From positions 1,779,286 to 1,843,285 of the forward strand of contig JAJUBI010000004.1 of NCBI GenBank assembly GCA_022419385.1: 64,000 nt of DNA. Direction: 5' to 3'. Source of the stretch: Paraconiothyrium sp. Pb-2020. Taxonomy: Eukaryota > Ascomycota > Dothideomycetes > Pleosporales > Didymosphaeriaceae. Shown here one piece after another: positions 1 through 11,929 of the stretch (its first letter is position 1; each line of letters opens with the position of its first letter). The position numbers and the translations under genes are program-made. A model generated the notes under the pieces. It did no database searches and was not told the origin of the DNA. It worked only from the letters and a program-made list of their open reading frames with translations.

Positions 1-979
1 TGCAATCTTCCTTCATGCACGACGATAGCATCGCTCTTGTCGGCCAGGTAGTCGACTATGCAGGGAAGAGACTGCACGTTTTCGTAGTTGGAAGCTGCGA
101 AGCCGAGTTTGTCTTCGAGGGTTTTGGTGGGGTTGAAGTAGTGCGGGAGCGGTTTGACGTGTTCTTGGGCAGCCTTGCTGGCGTATAGGACCGCTATATG
201 TGGGCCGTATACCTGGCTAAATCAGCACACGTATGTATAGAGAAAGGCCCGGAGGTGGGCTGGTTTACTTTGTACCACGAGAACGCGTAGAAGTCCACTC
301 CAAAGGCTTTCACATCAACCTTTCGATGGGGAGCGAAGCTCACACCGTCCACACAAAATAAAGCACCTGCCTCATGCACAATGTCTGCAATTGCCTTCAC
401 GTCATGAATCCCTCCCAAAATATTACTCACGTGGGTGCACGCAACGAACTTTACCTTCGGCCCTAGTAGCGGTTTGAGGTTTTCAGGCGTAAGTTTCAAT
501 TCTGGCTTAGGCGATTCCCACCACTTGACCGTGAGCTTCAGACGATCTGCCAAATGGAGCCAGGGCTTCACGTTCGTCTCATGCTCCATCTTCGACAGAA
601 CGATCTCTGAGCCTTCGGGAATCTTCAGCGCCGACGAAAGGTTCATGAAGAGCTGGGTGGTAGAGCCTCCGAGGACGATCTCATCGCGGCCTGCATTCAT
701 GTATTTTGCAGCAGCCTTATAGCCTTCTTCGTATCTAGTATTAGAAATTTTGCCGGTGTGGTAGGAGGCGCCGAGCTGGACATTGGTCTTTGACAGATAT
801 TGGGTTATGCTGTTTGGACTCTTAGTGGCTCTTCCCCCCTTCATATACCAGAGGAGAGCTTACGAATCGATCACATCTCCCAGGGTCTGACTTCCTCCGG
901 CGTTGTCGAGAAAAACCTGGTCTTGCCTCAGTGCGGGGAAGCGCTCGCGGGCTGCGGCAACATCGAATGCTTCAGACAT
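1..979 (-). CDS. PLP-dependent class V aminotransferase-like protein (3' part beyond window)
   Basis: The exons read on the minus strand are 979-864, 809-269 and 212-1, with introns of 54 and 56 nt. The C-terminus lies off the left edge. The start MSEAFDVAAARERFPAL is followed by FLDNAGGSQ, the usual N-terminal motif of class V aminotransferase/cysteine desulfurase-like proteins. Downstream are GGSTTQLFMNL, the HETNVKPW segment, ACTHVSNILGG, a CVDGVSFAPH aspartate that would contact the PLP ring, and SWYK. The SWYK lysine is the expected Schiff-base residue and sits exactly at the second splice junction, followed by VYGPHIAVLYAS. Substrate is unknown; fungal relatives are often annotated as cysteine desulfurase-like or isopenicillin N epimerase-like. 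Family is secure, reaction is not. Confidence 0.85.
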
Positions 980-1817
980 CTTGGATGATGATGGACTATA
1001 GAGGATGTTTGGGCCGGATGGATTAGATGGAGACTTGAAGCTTATATACGAAGATGCGATACTGTTGAAGGTGGACCGCTTTATTAGATAGACGCACGAC
1101 ACATGCGGGTAGTGAGGGGTTAGCCAGATTAGGCAGGCGTACATTTGTGTGTGCAATGACGCACGCCCCACTGCGACCGATTTGTTTAACCTGTCCTGCC
1201 ATTAATCGTGCTCACAGTGTAGACATCCTTTGTTTTTCACGAACACAATGTCGGCTTAGAAAGGATGCTTCAACACACCAGCAACGAAGGATCATCAATT
1301 ATACGTCAGCTCGAAAGATAAGGTACTCATGGTAGGCTATACACAAGTGTCGTATGTACTGTAGTGGGGACGGTTAGCGACGGCGCTGCAACTTGCAGTG
1401 CTACGCAGGTACGCAGCCACTCGAAGAGAAATGTGGTCAATGCATTGGTGGGACGCGCTGCTACATATCAATGTTCCACAGCAAATCTCCACAGAGCTCT
1501 CGTCCATACGTTGAGGATGGAAGAGAGGGTGGTTAAGATCCCTCCGCTTTCACCCGGCGTGGATGCTGGCGAAGCAAATCGTACTTGAGCTCTGTCCACT
1601 TTGGGTGACACCAATTGAAAGCCAAACCTTGGCTGTACTGATACCCTCGCATGGGATTGAATGACACCACTGAAGAGCCATTGATCGAAGTATGAGGTTC
1701 ACAGATCCAACAAAACAAAGGAGTCCGTGAGCATGTCGAGCTTCCGAAAGGGGTTGTGAGAAAATTGTTGGAGAGGGTTAGCGTTCTAAGGGTCGTTTCC
1801 TGAGATCAACGTCTACC
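980..1817. other. Intergenic, 5' flank of the aminotransferase gene
   Basis: No open frame here has domain-like content. It separates the start of the aminotransferase gene from the 3' end of the lactamase-like gene, both on the minus strand, and presumably holds the former's promoter. Confidence 0.5.
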
Positions 1818-3169
1818 TCAAACCTTGTATGTTGTCCATACCGCCGCTTCAAACTCTTTGATCAACGTCTCGCTCTTTTCGTCGCCCCAAGGAATGACCT
1901 GCGTCGCAAAGAAATACGCCAGGCCCTTCTCGCGGTTCGCATTCCAGCTTAGGTTCGCCATCCCATGCCATCCAAGCGTACCCTTGGGCTTGGAGTAGTC
2001 CTCTCGGTCGATGTCATGCGTGGTCAGGAACCCACCGAGCCCTTGATTAGGACTTACTCCTTCCATGCTGCGGCCCACACACGGGGCGCACGCGATGTCC
2101 CACATCGACTTCTGCAACTTACTGCCTTCCTTAAATTGTGGTGTGAACATGGCGCTCATAGTCTCTTCCTTGAGAGTTACGGGTGACTCTTTGAGTGTAT
2201 CGGCCAGAATGCGCATGTAATCGTCGATGGTAGAATAAATACCAGCACCGCCGCGCTCAGCCTCCGGCTCTTCCCATATAGGCGTCTTGCTTGGAGCGAG
2301 TGACCCATCTGGTCTTCGCTCACTCATTTGCATGAGCTTCTCCGCTACCCCAGGTTTGCGTGGAAGGTGCCACGTCCAAGACTCGATCCCTAGCGGCTGA
2401 GCGATGTTCTGTGTGACATATTCTTCGAATGCAGTAGTCGTTAGTCGTTCGACAAGCAAGCTGGCCCAGTCAAGACTAGTGCCTGTATCGAAAGTCAACT
2501 GAAAGATTCCCTGTGAAAGCTCGGTATCGATCCTATCTTACCATAGTTCCACGCTTCTCCTGCCTCTGCAATTCGAGGAAACAAGATCTCCTCGGTACGG
2601 CCAGTGGATGGCAGTTGTGCGATTTCTCCGCGTGAGTTACGCCACATTGTCAGCGTGGGGTTAAGCCAATCGTAGACTATGCCGCTCGAGTGCGTTAACA
2701 GTTGTCGTAGTGTGATGGGATTGGTGGCCTCGTGCAACTCAAAGAACTCTTTCCCTCCAGTCGCAGTAATGATAGGCTGCGATACGAGTTCCGGTAGGTG
2801 CGCGTTGAGGCTCTCGTCGAGCGTGATGAGGCCGCGATCCACGCATTGAAGCGCTGCAATAGAGGCAACGAGCTTCGTGCAAGATGCTATCCAATACACT
2901 TGGTCGGAGGCAAGATCTGCCGCGTCCTTCCTTGCGCCGTTAAATCCGGCAACATGCTTGTATATGATGTTGCCTATGGCGTGTGGTCAGCCTGGTTGTC
3001 GATACGAGAACGGTGATTCGCTTTCTTCAAAGCCTTGCTTTCTGCCAACTCGAATGGCTGCGTGACAGTCGAACGTACCGGTCCTATCCACCACTGCTGC
3101 TGCAGCTCCGGGTATTCCATTGGAGCCTTTCTGCGTGGCCCGAGAAAGCGACTCTTCAAAATGTTCCAT
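1818..3169 (-). CDS. Beta-lactamase/transesterase family serine hydrolase
   Basis: Three exons (3169-3079, 2973-2542, 2482-1818) give a 395-residue protein. The joins restore VVDRTG|NIIYKHVAGFNG and WNYG|TSLDWAS. Family motifs appear in order: the nucleophile motif SCTK in YWIASCTKLVASIA (SxxK), the Tyr motif in EAWNYG (YxG type, replacing the YxN of class C enzymes), and LGWHGMANLSW near the C-terminus in the place of the HxG/KTG motif. This is the Pfam beta-lactamase (PF00144) architecture seen in LovD-type acyltransferases and fungal carboxylesterases. No signal peptide is visible, so the enzyme is probably cytosolic. Whether it is an acyltransferase or an esterase cannot be told from sequence. 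It lies between a PLP enzyme and a bZIP-like regulator. Confidence 0.88.
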
Positions 3170-3790
3170 ATTGCGCGTCAAGCTGATGATTGGTAATTTG
3201 GTGATCGGAGGGGATGTATTGTGGTGTTGAGCTAACGCCGTAATCGAGGTCGCCTCTGGCTTTATACTGGGCGCGAACAAGGAAGCGCCAAAGAGGGGCA
3301 CAGTTCAGAAGCGGCCTGCAGCGGCCAGAAGTTACGCCCCGAGCGGATATAGGACTCACGATGAATTTGCTCCGCTGGAACAAGCAAGCCGCGCATTGAG
3401 TCTTGTGTGCGTCGCTCGGAGATCATAAACGCGATCGCTTCCTAAGGCGGCGCTGGTTGCGCGTGTGCAATCGCCGTGGTCACATGACCATCACATCTGT
3501 AAGCCTGTCATGCTGCTAATAATAGCAGCAAGTGGTGCTCAAGAGTCGTCCAGTAACACCAGGCAAATCGTTGCGTGGTGTCACAGCCAGACGTGGCTCT
3601 TAGTGGTTGCCTACCGGCAGATCTATCCCAGCAATGCGGCAAGCGCAATGGTGTGGGTATACGGAATCATGCCAGCAAGCACATTCCTACTGCCTGCGAA
3701 CATACTCATGATCGACTTGGCAGCCAAGGCTGCATGGTGAGGAGGGCTGCTGGGACTTGAGGAAAGGCCCGCTAGCTCGAGCCAGCGCCG
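3170..3790. other. Intergenic, no gene seen
   Basis: This is the 5' flank of the lactamase-like gene and 3' flank of the bZIP-like gene. The short frames here are not protein-like. Confidence 0.4.
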
Positions 3791-4772
3791 TTACGCGGGA
3801 TTTCGAGTACGATGATGAAATTCTGCTTGCCGTTCTCTGCACACCTGATAAATGCTTCGAGGCCCCGAACTAGGATAACTCATTTGAGTCGCAGCGAATG
3901 GAGTAATGAGCGTTTGATCGTTCACCGGTCCAAGGTCGAGGTCCATCGAATCTCTGTGGTGCGATGGTCGCTGCGTGTTAGGGTTGAGCTCAGTGTTCGA
4001 GTGGCTAGTATTCTGATGTACAGCTTGGCGGCGCTCGTTCTTGACTTGCAACAATCGCAACTCAGGACCTAGACATGCGTTGTTGATGGCGGTGTCGTAA
4101 GTCGACCACAGGCGGCGGATGTGATCGGGAAGTTCGCCATCTTCTTTCATCACTCCGGCATCAGCAGCGGCTTGGAGAAGTGCTTCTACGTCCATGGAAA
4201 GGTCGGAGAGAACTTGCAGTACATCGTCGCACCTCCTCCGCTCTGAGGCAGTAGCACTATCTTTTCTTTTTTGATAAGCCCGTTGCGCCTCTCGTACCTG
4301 AGCCCGGCGTTTCTGCGCCGTTTAGCTTCTGCGCGCAAATTGATAGAGTAGTAGCTACCTCTACAGCGCTCTCATCTCGCGGTGTATTTACTCGCGGCCT
4401 GCCTCTCCCTCTTCGAGCTGGTACGACGCCCGCATCTAGGGATAAGTTGTTGTCCGAAGGGGATGAAAGACTGTCAGTCACAGTCGCTGCGTCCAGTTCC
4501 GTATTGTCCACAATAGGATGTAGCCACTTCGTCATGTCAGTTTCGTGACCCCGATCGCCTTGAGACATATGTACTTGTCCTTCGGAGCATACATTGCCAT
4601 AGCCGAGACCGTATCCAGCATGCACGATAGCCTCGTCAGTGTGCGGCTTGTCCCCAAGAAACGCGTACATCATTACCCTACAAGCAACAAACTCTTGAGA
4701 CAACTGTGAGATTGCGAGTGATAACACTCGAGGCCGCCTAGAGAAGAGGGAGGGTGAGACGCAACAGATCAA
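3791..4772 (-). CDS. bZIP-like transcription factor
   Basis: Two exons (4772-4365 and 4312-3791) joined by a 52-nt intron give about 309 residues. The intron falls inside the basic region; removing it joins RGRGRPRVNTPRDESA to KRRAQVREAQRAYQKRKD. That second string matches the (K/R)RR-x-QVR-x-AQR-x-Y-x-x-RK signature of a fungal bZIP family. SDLSMDVEALLQAAADAGVM follows, resembling the S-x-F-x-x-x-x-D-x-A-x-x-SG segment usual after the basic region. A leucine zipper is weak. RGRGRPR is AT-hook-like. Start is uncertain: the Met codons ending at 4673 and 4671 are alternatives to 4772. The C-terminal end is not verified by any conserved motif. Confidence 0.62.
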
Positions 4773-6717
4773 TAATCAAGAAAATCAGCTACCAACATCC
4801 GTTGGCCTGTGCGGAGGGTACCTAGCGTGGGCGCTACCTAGGCCCTGCAACGCCGCCATCATCTCATCATCGCACACTCCCGCTGAGCCATCTCCAAACG
4901 GCCCGCAATGCAGGCCGGCAAAATTTCGCCTGCTTGCTTTTGGGGGCGGCAACAGACCCACCGCTGTCCTCAAGCAGAGCACGATAAAAGCTAGTCTAGG
5001 TCACTTTCAAGCCACCAACCCCACAAGATGCAAGGCCCCATCTAGCCACCAGTTGCCTCCAATCAATACTGAAGGGCAGATAGTCCGATCCAAGTTTAGT
5101 ATACGCCACGCTGCGGCTTGATGTCGCGGCTGCTCCCATTATTTTCAATACCCGCCTGCGCCACCACATGCCCACATCCACACTGACCGGAGCACACCCT
5201 CTGCAACCCACCGCTTACAAGCCATACCAACGACATAGTCATCACTGGTCTCTTGTACTATCTTCTAACGAAGTTCGTGTCAGATAGAGCTGTTCCCCAA
5301 TTCAGGCACGACATTCCCCCTCGCTATGACTTTGACGAACTTGTACTGCACTTCGCTAGACTCCAGTAGTTGGAACGGGATATAGCCGGGGGCTCCGACT
5401 AAGCGACGCGGAGGTCATCTCTAACGAGCACCGTCGGCAAGAACCTATGCTTGACGGTAAGGCCAGAAACTCAAGGACGAATTGTGGAACGCATTTACCC
5501 TAGGGTACGCGGTACAACTTCCACGCATAGAATCTGTTCCTTAAATTTCGAACCGCAGCGATGAGCTCGTCTGTTAAACCTTTACACGAGGATTACGAGA
5601 CTTCAGCCTTTGTGACTTAATTGGATATTGCGCAACGCGACGGCCGGAGGACATTCCGAAGCTGAGTCAAATACGATCAAAGTCAATTTCGTCAAGAGCT
5701 GGGGCACCGCCTGGCTCAGAGGCAGTCGAGGTCTACCACCATCCTCCGAGGATGGCCTGCTCACATCATTATCTTGACTGCACTACTGCAATCGAACAAA
5801 TAACTAGGAAGGGCTGGGAGGTTGCGAAAACGAGCGAATTCAGTCGCAAGGTCGCTTGAATTTTACTTCACGCTGTGCCAGCGTTGCAGGATGATCTTAA
5901 CTGTCTGGTCGTTTTGCTCTTTACGCTGCTACGAATAATGCGACATATTGAGCTCATAATCAACCTCATGCAGTTACGCGCCTTGAAATAGAGAAACGTA
6001 TAGAATATCTTTGTACGCTTATGCCCATACTTGCACCCACGGTCCACTGCTGGCCCGGGGCAACAAGTACAGCTTCTATGAGTGGGTAACTGGCAAGGTG
6101 AACCCGAAAGACCGCGAACACTGCGATTCAAATGTCGAGGTGGAGGAGATGCCTCTCATACCACTGAACCTCAACACCACTACCTTAAAGTAGCTTTCAA
6201 ACAACAAAGTATTGGAGGCAAGGAATCCACAAAATGTGGATTATGCCGAAATGCGCAGTTGTCCAGCAAATCTCATGTTAGATGACCACGTTGTGGAGTG
6301 CCCGCTGTCACGAATGGGTGAGATGTCGTTCACCATATTCAGTTCCATCTGGGTCGCCCTGGTGAGGCTCTACACGTTAAGTTTGAACACTCTCACGACG
6401 CATACAAGCCATTTGCACTGTATCAATCAAACTATTCTATGAAGGTTGCTTCTATGAAACACATGAGTGAACGTAATGGCGCTCAATGACAGTGCCATCA
6501 AGAAGCAAGGATGTCATGATACCCTCCGTTATTATCGCCTGCAACGCCGTGACGAGATCAATCCTTTCACACGCCGGGTATATTCGTGAAAACCACTACC
6601 AGCCTCCGAGACGCCTCATTGAACTGATCATCCAAGACGTAGTAGCTCCTCATGCGAGACCACCTAGTAAGATAACATCCCGTAATAACAAACCATAAGG
6701 AAATTCGCTCACCGCGT
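4773..6717. other. Gene-poor stretch, about 1.9 kb
   Basis: No convincing coding region was seen on either strand; open frames are short and low in conserved-looking content. No terminal repeats or transposase motifs were recognised. Confidence 0.45.
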
Positions 6718-8436
6718 CTAAACCTTCTCGCGGTGCTCAAGATTCTGTGACGTTATAGCATCGACCTTGTCAACAGTCCCATCGTTATATGACTCGCTGG
6801 GCTGCCACTTCGCCGACTTACGCGGGGTTGTCTCCTCCAGCATACGATCAACCTGCTCGAGCGAAAGCCCCTTTGTCTCAGGAACAAGGAAGTAGGCGAA
6901 CAAGACACACATGGTACAAGTAGCGCCCCACACGAAGAAGACTTTGGATTTGAGGTTGCCCTTGTCCTCATCGACCATGTACGGCGTGACGTAGCCGATG
7001 ACGAAGTTCCAGAGCCAGTTGGAGGCGGTAGAAAGAGCGACGCCCTTCGCGCGGATCGGGAGAGGAAAGATTTCACCGATGACGACCCAGGCGGCGGGGC
7101 CCCAAGTAGTGGCGAAGAAGAAGATGTAGAAGCAGGTGAAGACGATGAGGCAAATGCCGGCGGCCTTAGAGCCCTCGTCAACGGTACCGACAATGGCGAT
7201 AACGAACTCGCAGACCAGCATGCCGACGGCGCCGTAAATGAGAAGCATGCGACGGCCGAGCTTCTCAATTGTCCAGAAAGAGATCGGGGTTGAGACGACG
7301 TTGACAACGGTCGTGATCATGCTGATAAGGAATTCGTTTTTGATCCCAACCTGCTTGAAGAACGTGGTACCGTAATAAAAGACTGACACTGTTAGCATTT
7401 GGCCAATTATTTTGAATCGAGGTACTTGCTGAAGTTGACACCGGTCCACTGCTGCATCATCTGCAGAGCAATACCGAGAAACACGCGGCAAAAATTACCG
7501 GATGGCGCCCAACCACCGCGGAAGCAGTCCAGCCAGCTAGACTGCATGTGCTCAGACTCGAAGCGGTGGTTGGCTACCAACTCGGCAAGCTCATCCTTGA
7601 TGTAAGGCGAATCAACCGGGTGGCCGCGGAGCTTGCTCAGGGAGACAGCAGCATCATCAAAGCGATTCTTCCTGACATAGTGGCGCGGAGACTCAGGAAG
7701 CAGGAATAGACCCGTGCCTAGGATCAAGGCCCAAAGCCATTGAAGGGACATGGCTATACGATAGGAACCGGAATTGTCAATGGCGTGCGTGCCCTGGTCG
7801 ACGACAGATGCGAGCATGAGGCCTATCGTGATGAAGAACTGATAACCAGAGACGATGGCACCGCGAACGGCCTTAGGGGCAACCTCAGACATGTACAGGA
7901 TGATGATGGCGGAGACGAAACCGACACCAAAGCCTCCAATGAGACGACCGGGAACGAGGAGGCCAACAGAGGACGACGCAACTTGAAAAACGACGCCGAC
8001 GGAGAAGATGATACACCCAATGATAATCGTGGAGCGGCGACCGATCCAGTCGGCCACGGAGCCTGCGATGAGCTGAGTGCACCAAAGAAGGTGCCAGCGG
8101 AAAGAATCGAGACAATGAGCGACTTTTGCCAGGTGGGGATTGCATAGTCGGGGGCTACATCTCTGTTAGCATTGCTGGCAGGTCCTGAAGTCGTTTGCGC
8201 CTTTACCGTGGCCGAAGGTCTGCTTGAAATAGTCCATAGCCAGCACACCTGAAATGTAGCCTACATACAACGTCAGCGTAATCTAATAGGTTGGGATGGG
8301 GTATTGTACCTGAATCATAGCCAAAAAGAATACCACCAAAAGCGGCAAAAACACAGAGGAGATAGCCACGCAGCGTGACTGGAGCCTCAATGCGCACATC
8401 GCCGCCGCGGTGTGCAGCGGAAGGAGCCCAGCGCAT
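6718..8436 (-). CDS. MFS monosaccharide transporter with apparent frameshift
   Basis: Exons are 8436-8310, 8260-8207, 8154-7430 and 7382-6718. The protein is a sugar-porter-family MFS transporter: GGILFGYDSGYISGVLAMDYF, KSLIVSILSAGTFFGAL, ADWIGRRSTIIIGC, the GRLIGGFGVGFVSA loop, LPESPRHY, QQWTGVNF|IFYYGT, EKLGRR, and PETKGLSLEQVD after the last helix. About twelve membrane segments are expected, in the plasma membrane. At about 8070-8077 the frame breaks: GAL should continue LIAGSVADWIG, but a five-base partial duplication (CTCAGCTC) shifts it. Without those bases the exons sum to 522 codons. The third intron (7429-7383) has a GC donor. A late-arising null allele or an assembly indel are both possible. 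Confidence 0.85.
7383..7429 (-). other. Non-canonical GC-AG intron in the sugar transporter
   Basis: The donor reads A|GCAAGT and the acceptor GTGTCAG|TC, 47 nt. Only this junction gives GVNF|IFYYGTTFF, the conserved sugar-porter sequence. The canonical GT donor four bases downstream leaves the frame broken. Confidence 0.75.
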
Positions 8437-9609
8437 GTTGACCGAACTCGACGATAGAGTCTTGAAGCAAGGGAGATCGAGTTCTGCGTGTGATTCGCGT
8501 GGGCGTGGGGTTTATCGAAGGGTGCGGAATGGAATGTGGGAGTTTGGGTGAGGTCCGGCCGCGTTTATATCGAGGCGGGAGCAGACATCTGGATGGTCGA
8601 GCTCTGCGTGGCTGGTGCGATGGAAAATGGCCGGAAGCGGTCGGGGGGGGCGCGTGACCTATATCTTGAGGTTAATTCTGGGGTAGAGACGGAAGGTGAA
8701 CGTTGGGTGAGCCCGACGCATTGGGCGGTCCGGAATGGGAGGCGCGTATGTCTGTCCCAATGCGGAAAGCATCGCAAGGCAGGTACCAGACTGAACCGAA
8801 GATTTGCAAAACATGTGCTCAGCCTCTAGGTAACAGCTATCCCTCGTCCCGAACAGAGCATTTGTGGCACTCGAAGCCCACAGTGGCGAGTGCGCAACTC
8901 TTAGTCCCATCTCACCACGTCAGCAAGCGTCCGGGTGAGCAACGACGATACTACTACTTGACCTGCGTACCCCAACAAGTACTCGATGCAATTGGACGTG
9001 GTCACGAGCGTGCGAGTGATCTTCATAGCCACACCCGAAGCGGCCCGCCGCCCATTTGTTCCAAACATTGAGCAGGAATACAAAGCATTATGATGACGCG
9101 CAGGCTCAATGCGGCCAACAGGTTCACATACCGCTTTGAAACTGAGGCAAGACAAAGAGACCCGGATTGATCGGATGGCACGTTGCATAAACCCCAGACC
9201 ACATCGTGGAGTTCCTGAACAGTTCTAGCGTGACCTACAAGGCGCGAGGTGCGAGTCGGGAAAACTGCACGTCGGCTGTGCACTTCCGATATAGCAAGAG
9301 TCGGTCTCGGCGGAGTCCGACATGTCAGCTCCGAGAGCGTGGTAGCGATGTCATTTTGTAAATTCCACTGAGACGTGGGCATCAGCCCAACGTATCTTTC
9401 ATGTGTCAACGTCCTAAACGTGCATACCACGGCGCTGGATATTTTGTCTAGCTATGGTCGGATGCGCATACATATGTTTGTCGAGGACGAGTATACACTT
9501 ACTGGGGTATCATCGCTGTCGACAGCCATATCATAAATCCAGGCTCACGTCCTTTTAAGCTTGTGCTCAATGCAATATCCGGACTACAGGTCGCTGGACC
9601 ACGAGTCTC
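8437..9609. other. Intergenic, no gene seen
   Basis: This is the 5' flank of the transporter and 3' flank of the P450 gene. Open frames here have no recognisable motif. A G8 run lies at about 8642. Confidence 0.4.
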
Positions 9610-11446
9610 CTAATCGGTCGTCGAAGTGACGAATACTCTCACGCCCTTCGACTTCGGACTCGTAACGGGGATAAAAAAATCGTGAGCCATCTCAACGTCC
9701 GTAACATCGGCTTCAAAGAGCTCGAACTTGAAGCGGCGGAACATCATGCCTAGAGTAAGGTAGAGTTCCGTCCACGCCAGCCTACCCCTTGTGAGCAAAC
9801 GCGGGAACAATCACGGACAGCGTAAAAGGTATACTCACGTAATGCCCAAACAAGACCGTGTTCCACGACCGAATGAAACCATGAACCTATCTAGAGGAAT
9901 CCCGTCATCCGTCTTCGGGTCGCCTAGCCAGCGTTCTGGGATGAATTCGCGCGATTGAGGGAAGATCTCTTCGTCATGGCTCAGGTCTGGGATACTCATG
10001 GAAAGGCACGTGCCGGCAGGAATGACCCACTCCTTGTATCGAATCGGTTTGTCGTGCGTCCGAGGATTGCGCGCACTGAGACCATAGCCCATGCGTACAG
10101 CTTCCATGATGCAAGCTTTCAGGTAGGGCATCTGTTCAAGCGGCTGAAGCTCAAGGGTCGTGCAATTTGGGAATGCTTTGACAAGATCGGCGTGAAGTCG
10201 TTCGTAGATTTTAGGCTTGTTGATAATGTGAAAGGCAGCAATAGCCAGGGCGAAAGCGGTCGTCTCGACACCACCTCCAACAACGATCTGGGCTTCATCT
10301 TCGAGGCGTTGTTGCGTCTTATCCTCCGGTGGGAGCTTGGAGCCCAGAATTTCCTGGAAGATGGTCTTGTTCGCATCGTTGACCTTGACATCCTCGCCCT
10401 TCAGGTAACGTGCAATCACATCCCTCTGGTCCTGTACCGCTGATTAGGACTGTCGCCGAGATTGTGACCGGCCAACAACTTACACGCTTGAACTTCAACA
10501 GTGGCTTTGCAGCAGGTTGCAGCCACTCAGTTATGAAGTCTGGAATCGAGTTCATGATCTCGAAGAAGTTAGTCTTGAATGGTGAAGACTCATGTCGGGT
10601 ACTACTTGGGATTTACCGGGAAGATTGCCGGGAATTGTGTCGCAACATGGCCAGTGCCTCCGATCTTGATGAAAGCCTCATGGAAGGATGCAAATTCCGG
10701 ATCCTTGAGCTGGCCATAGTTGAAGCCGAAGAAATAATCCATGATTATGTCTCCGGTCAACGCTGGGAAGGCATGTGTGAGGTTCAGGGGCTCTTTACGA
10801 GCCTCAAACTCCCGCATGCGTGTCGACAACGTCTCGACATGGCGATGGATGATATGAATAAAGTCAATGATGGACCTCCGAGAGAACCTGCCAGGTGATG
10901 TGAGCACAACATGAGATGGTCAAGGATGCCCTGCATTCTTTCACGCAGGAAGGCACGAAACGGGCTTGCCTACATGGAACTCAGGGCTGCACGGCGCCGT
11001 TTATGGACCTGGGCGTCAGGTGTCGGCAGCAAGCCCCCCTCGCTGCCGAAGCGCTTGTCCCATCCTTCCTTGAGGAGGTGAACGTTCTTGGGGTAGACAT
11101 CGTCAAAGAAGCGCGAGTCCCTAATGTGGATCTCATGCGGTGTGACACGAATAATGGGCCCTGAGACAGTGGTCAGCCATCTCCCACGCGAGATGTTGCA
11201 ATTGCAGGCGCACACACCATACTGATCGTGTAACTGCGATATCTTCTTCGAGTACTGTCCGTTCTTCACAATCTCGTAGTAGGCCTCGTACCAAGACGTG
11301 ACGGCGGCCAGGCGAGGGCCCGGAAACCTGGCTAGAGGGTGGAAAGACAACCGGTAAAGCACCAGCCCAAGCCAATACACCACGAAAGCGAAGATGGCGA
11401 CGCCCGTCAGCGAGGGTGAAGCCATGGAGGCACGGTGGGGTTCCAT
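9610..11446 (-). CDS. Cytochrome P450 monooxygenase
   Basis: Six exons (11446-11218, 11160-10974, 10887-10617, 10558-10484, 10431-9839, 9781-9610) give about 508 residues, or 501 if translation starts at the second Met (11425), which I slightly favour. An N-terminal membrane anchor (GVAIFAFVVYWLGLVLY) is followed by HPLARFPGPRLAA. P450 landmarks are the I-helix GGGVETTA, the ExxR motif EAVR, FIPERWLGD, and the heme-binding loop FGRGTRSCLGI with the cysteine thiolate. The last intron splits CLGI|T from LAWTELYL. It is a microsomal class II enzyme of unknown substrate, resembling secondary-metabolism P450s. It is divergent from the methyltransferase at 11930, with a 483-bp shared promoter. Confidence 0.92.
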
Positions 11447-11929
11447 AGCCACGGTTCCGCGAGAACGGATGGTGCGGGCAGAGGTGGCATTTTGTCGAAG
11501 CGCGGAAAGTCGCAAACGCACAGGACGCTATCGCTGCAACTGCGGAACGCTTCTTCAACGTGGTTCGACGTCGCGCTTTCGCGCGGGTGAATTGTCCCTT
11601 AAGGGCGCTGGCGTGCCGAGGGAATGCCGCCGCCAGGCCGGGAAGAGGCCCCTGCCGCGTGGAGACCAGTGCAAGGCGGAGCGCTCGGGAGCCAAATCAG
11701 TGACAGCAGACGGCGCCTCGTCGAAAATGCATCGGCGTCTGTTGCTTGCCTGCAGCCCCGTATCGAGCATCCGCCGCACGCCAGACGAATGGGGTGCCGA
11801 GTCACTGGATACTTTGCCTGTGCCGGACTCTGGGTGCAACGCTGTACATAACCCCTCCTGCCTGCCCGCACGCGACGCAGCTGGCAAGGGCTGTGAGTAC
11901 TGAGGAGACTGCGCATCCCTCCAGACGCC
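11447..11929. promoter_or_regulatory. Shared bidirectional promoter region of P450 and methyltransferase genes
   Basis: This GC-rich interval separates the divergent starts. No specific factor site was identified; the regulatory role is inferred only from the head-to-head arrangement. Confidence 0.45.
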
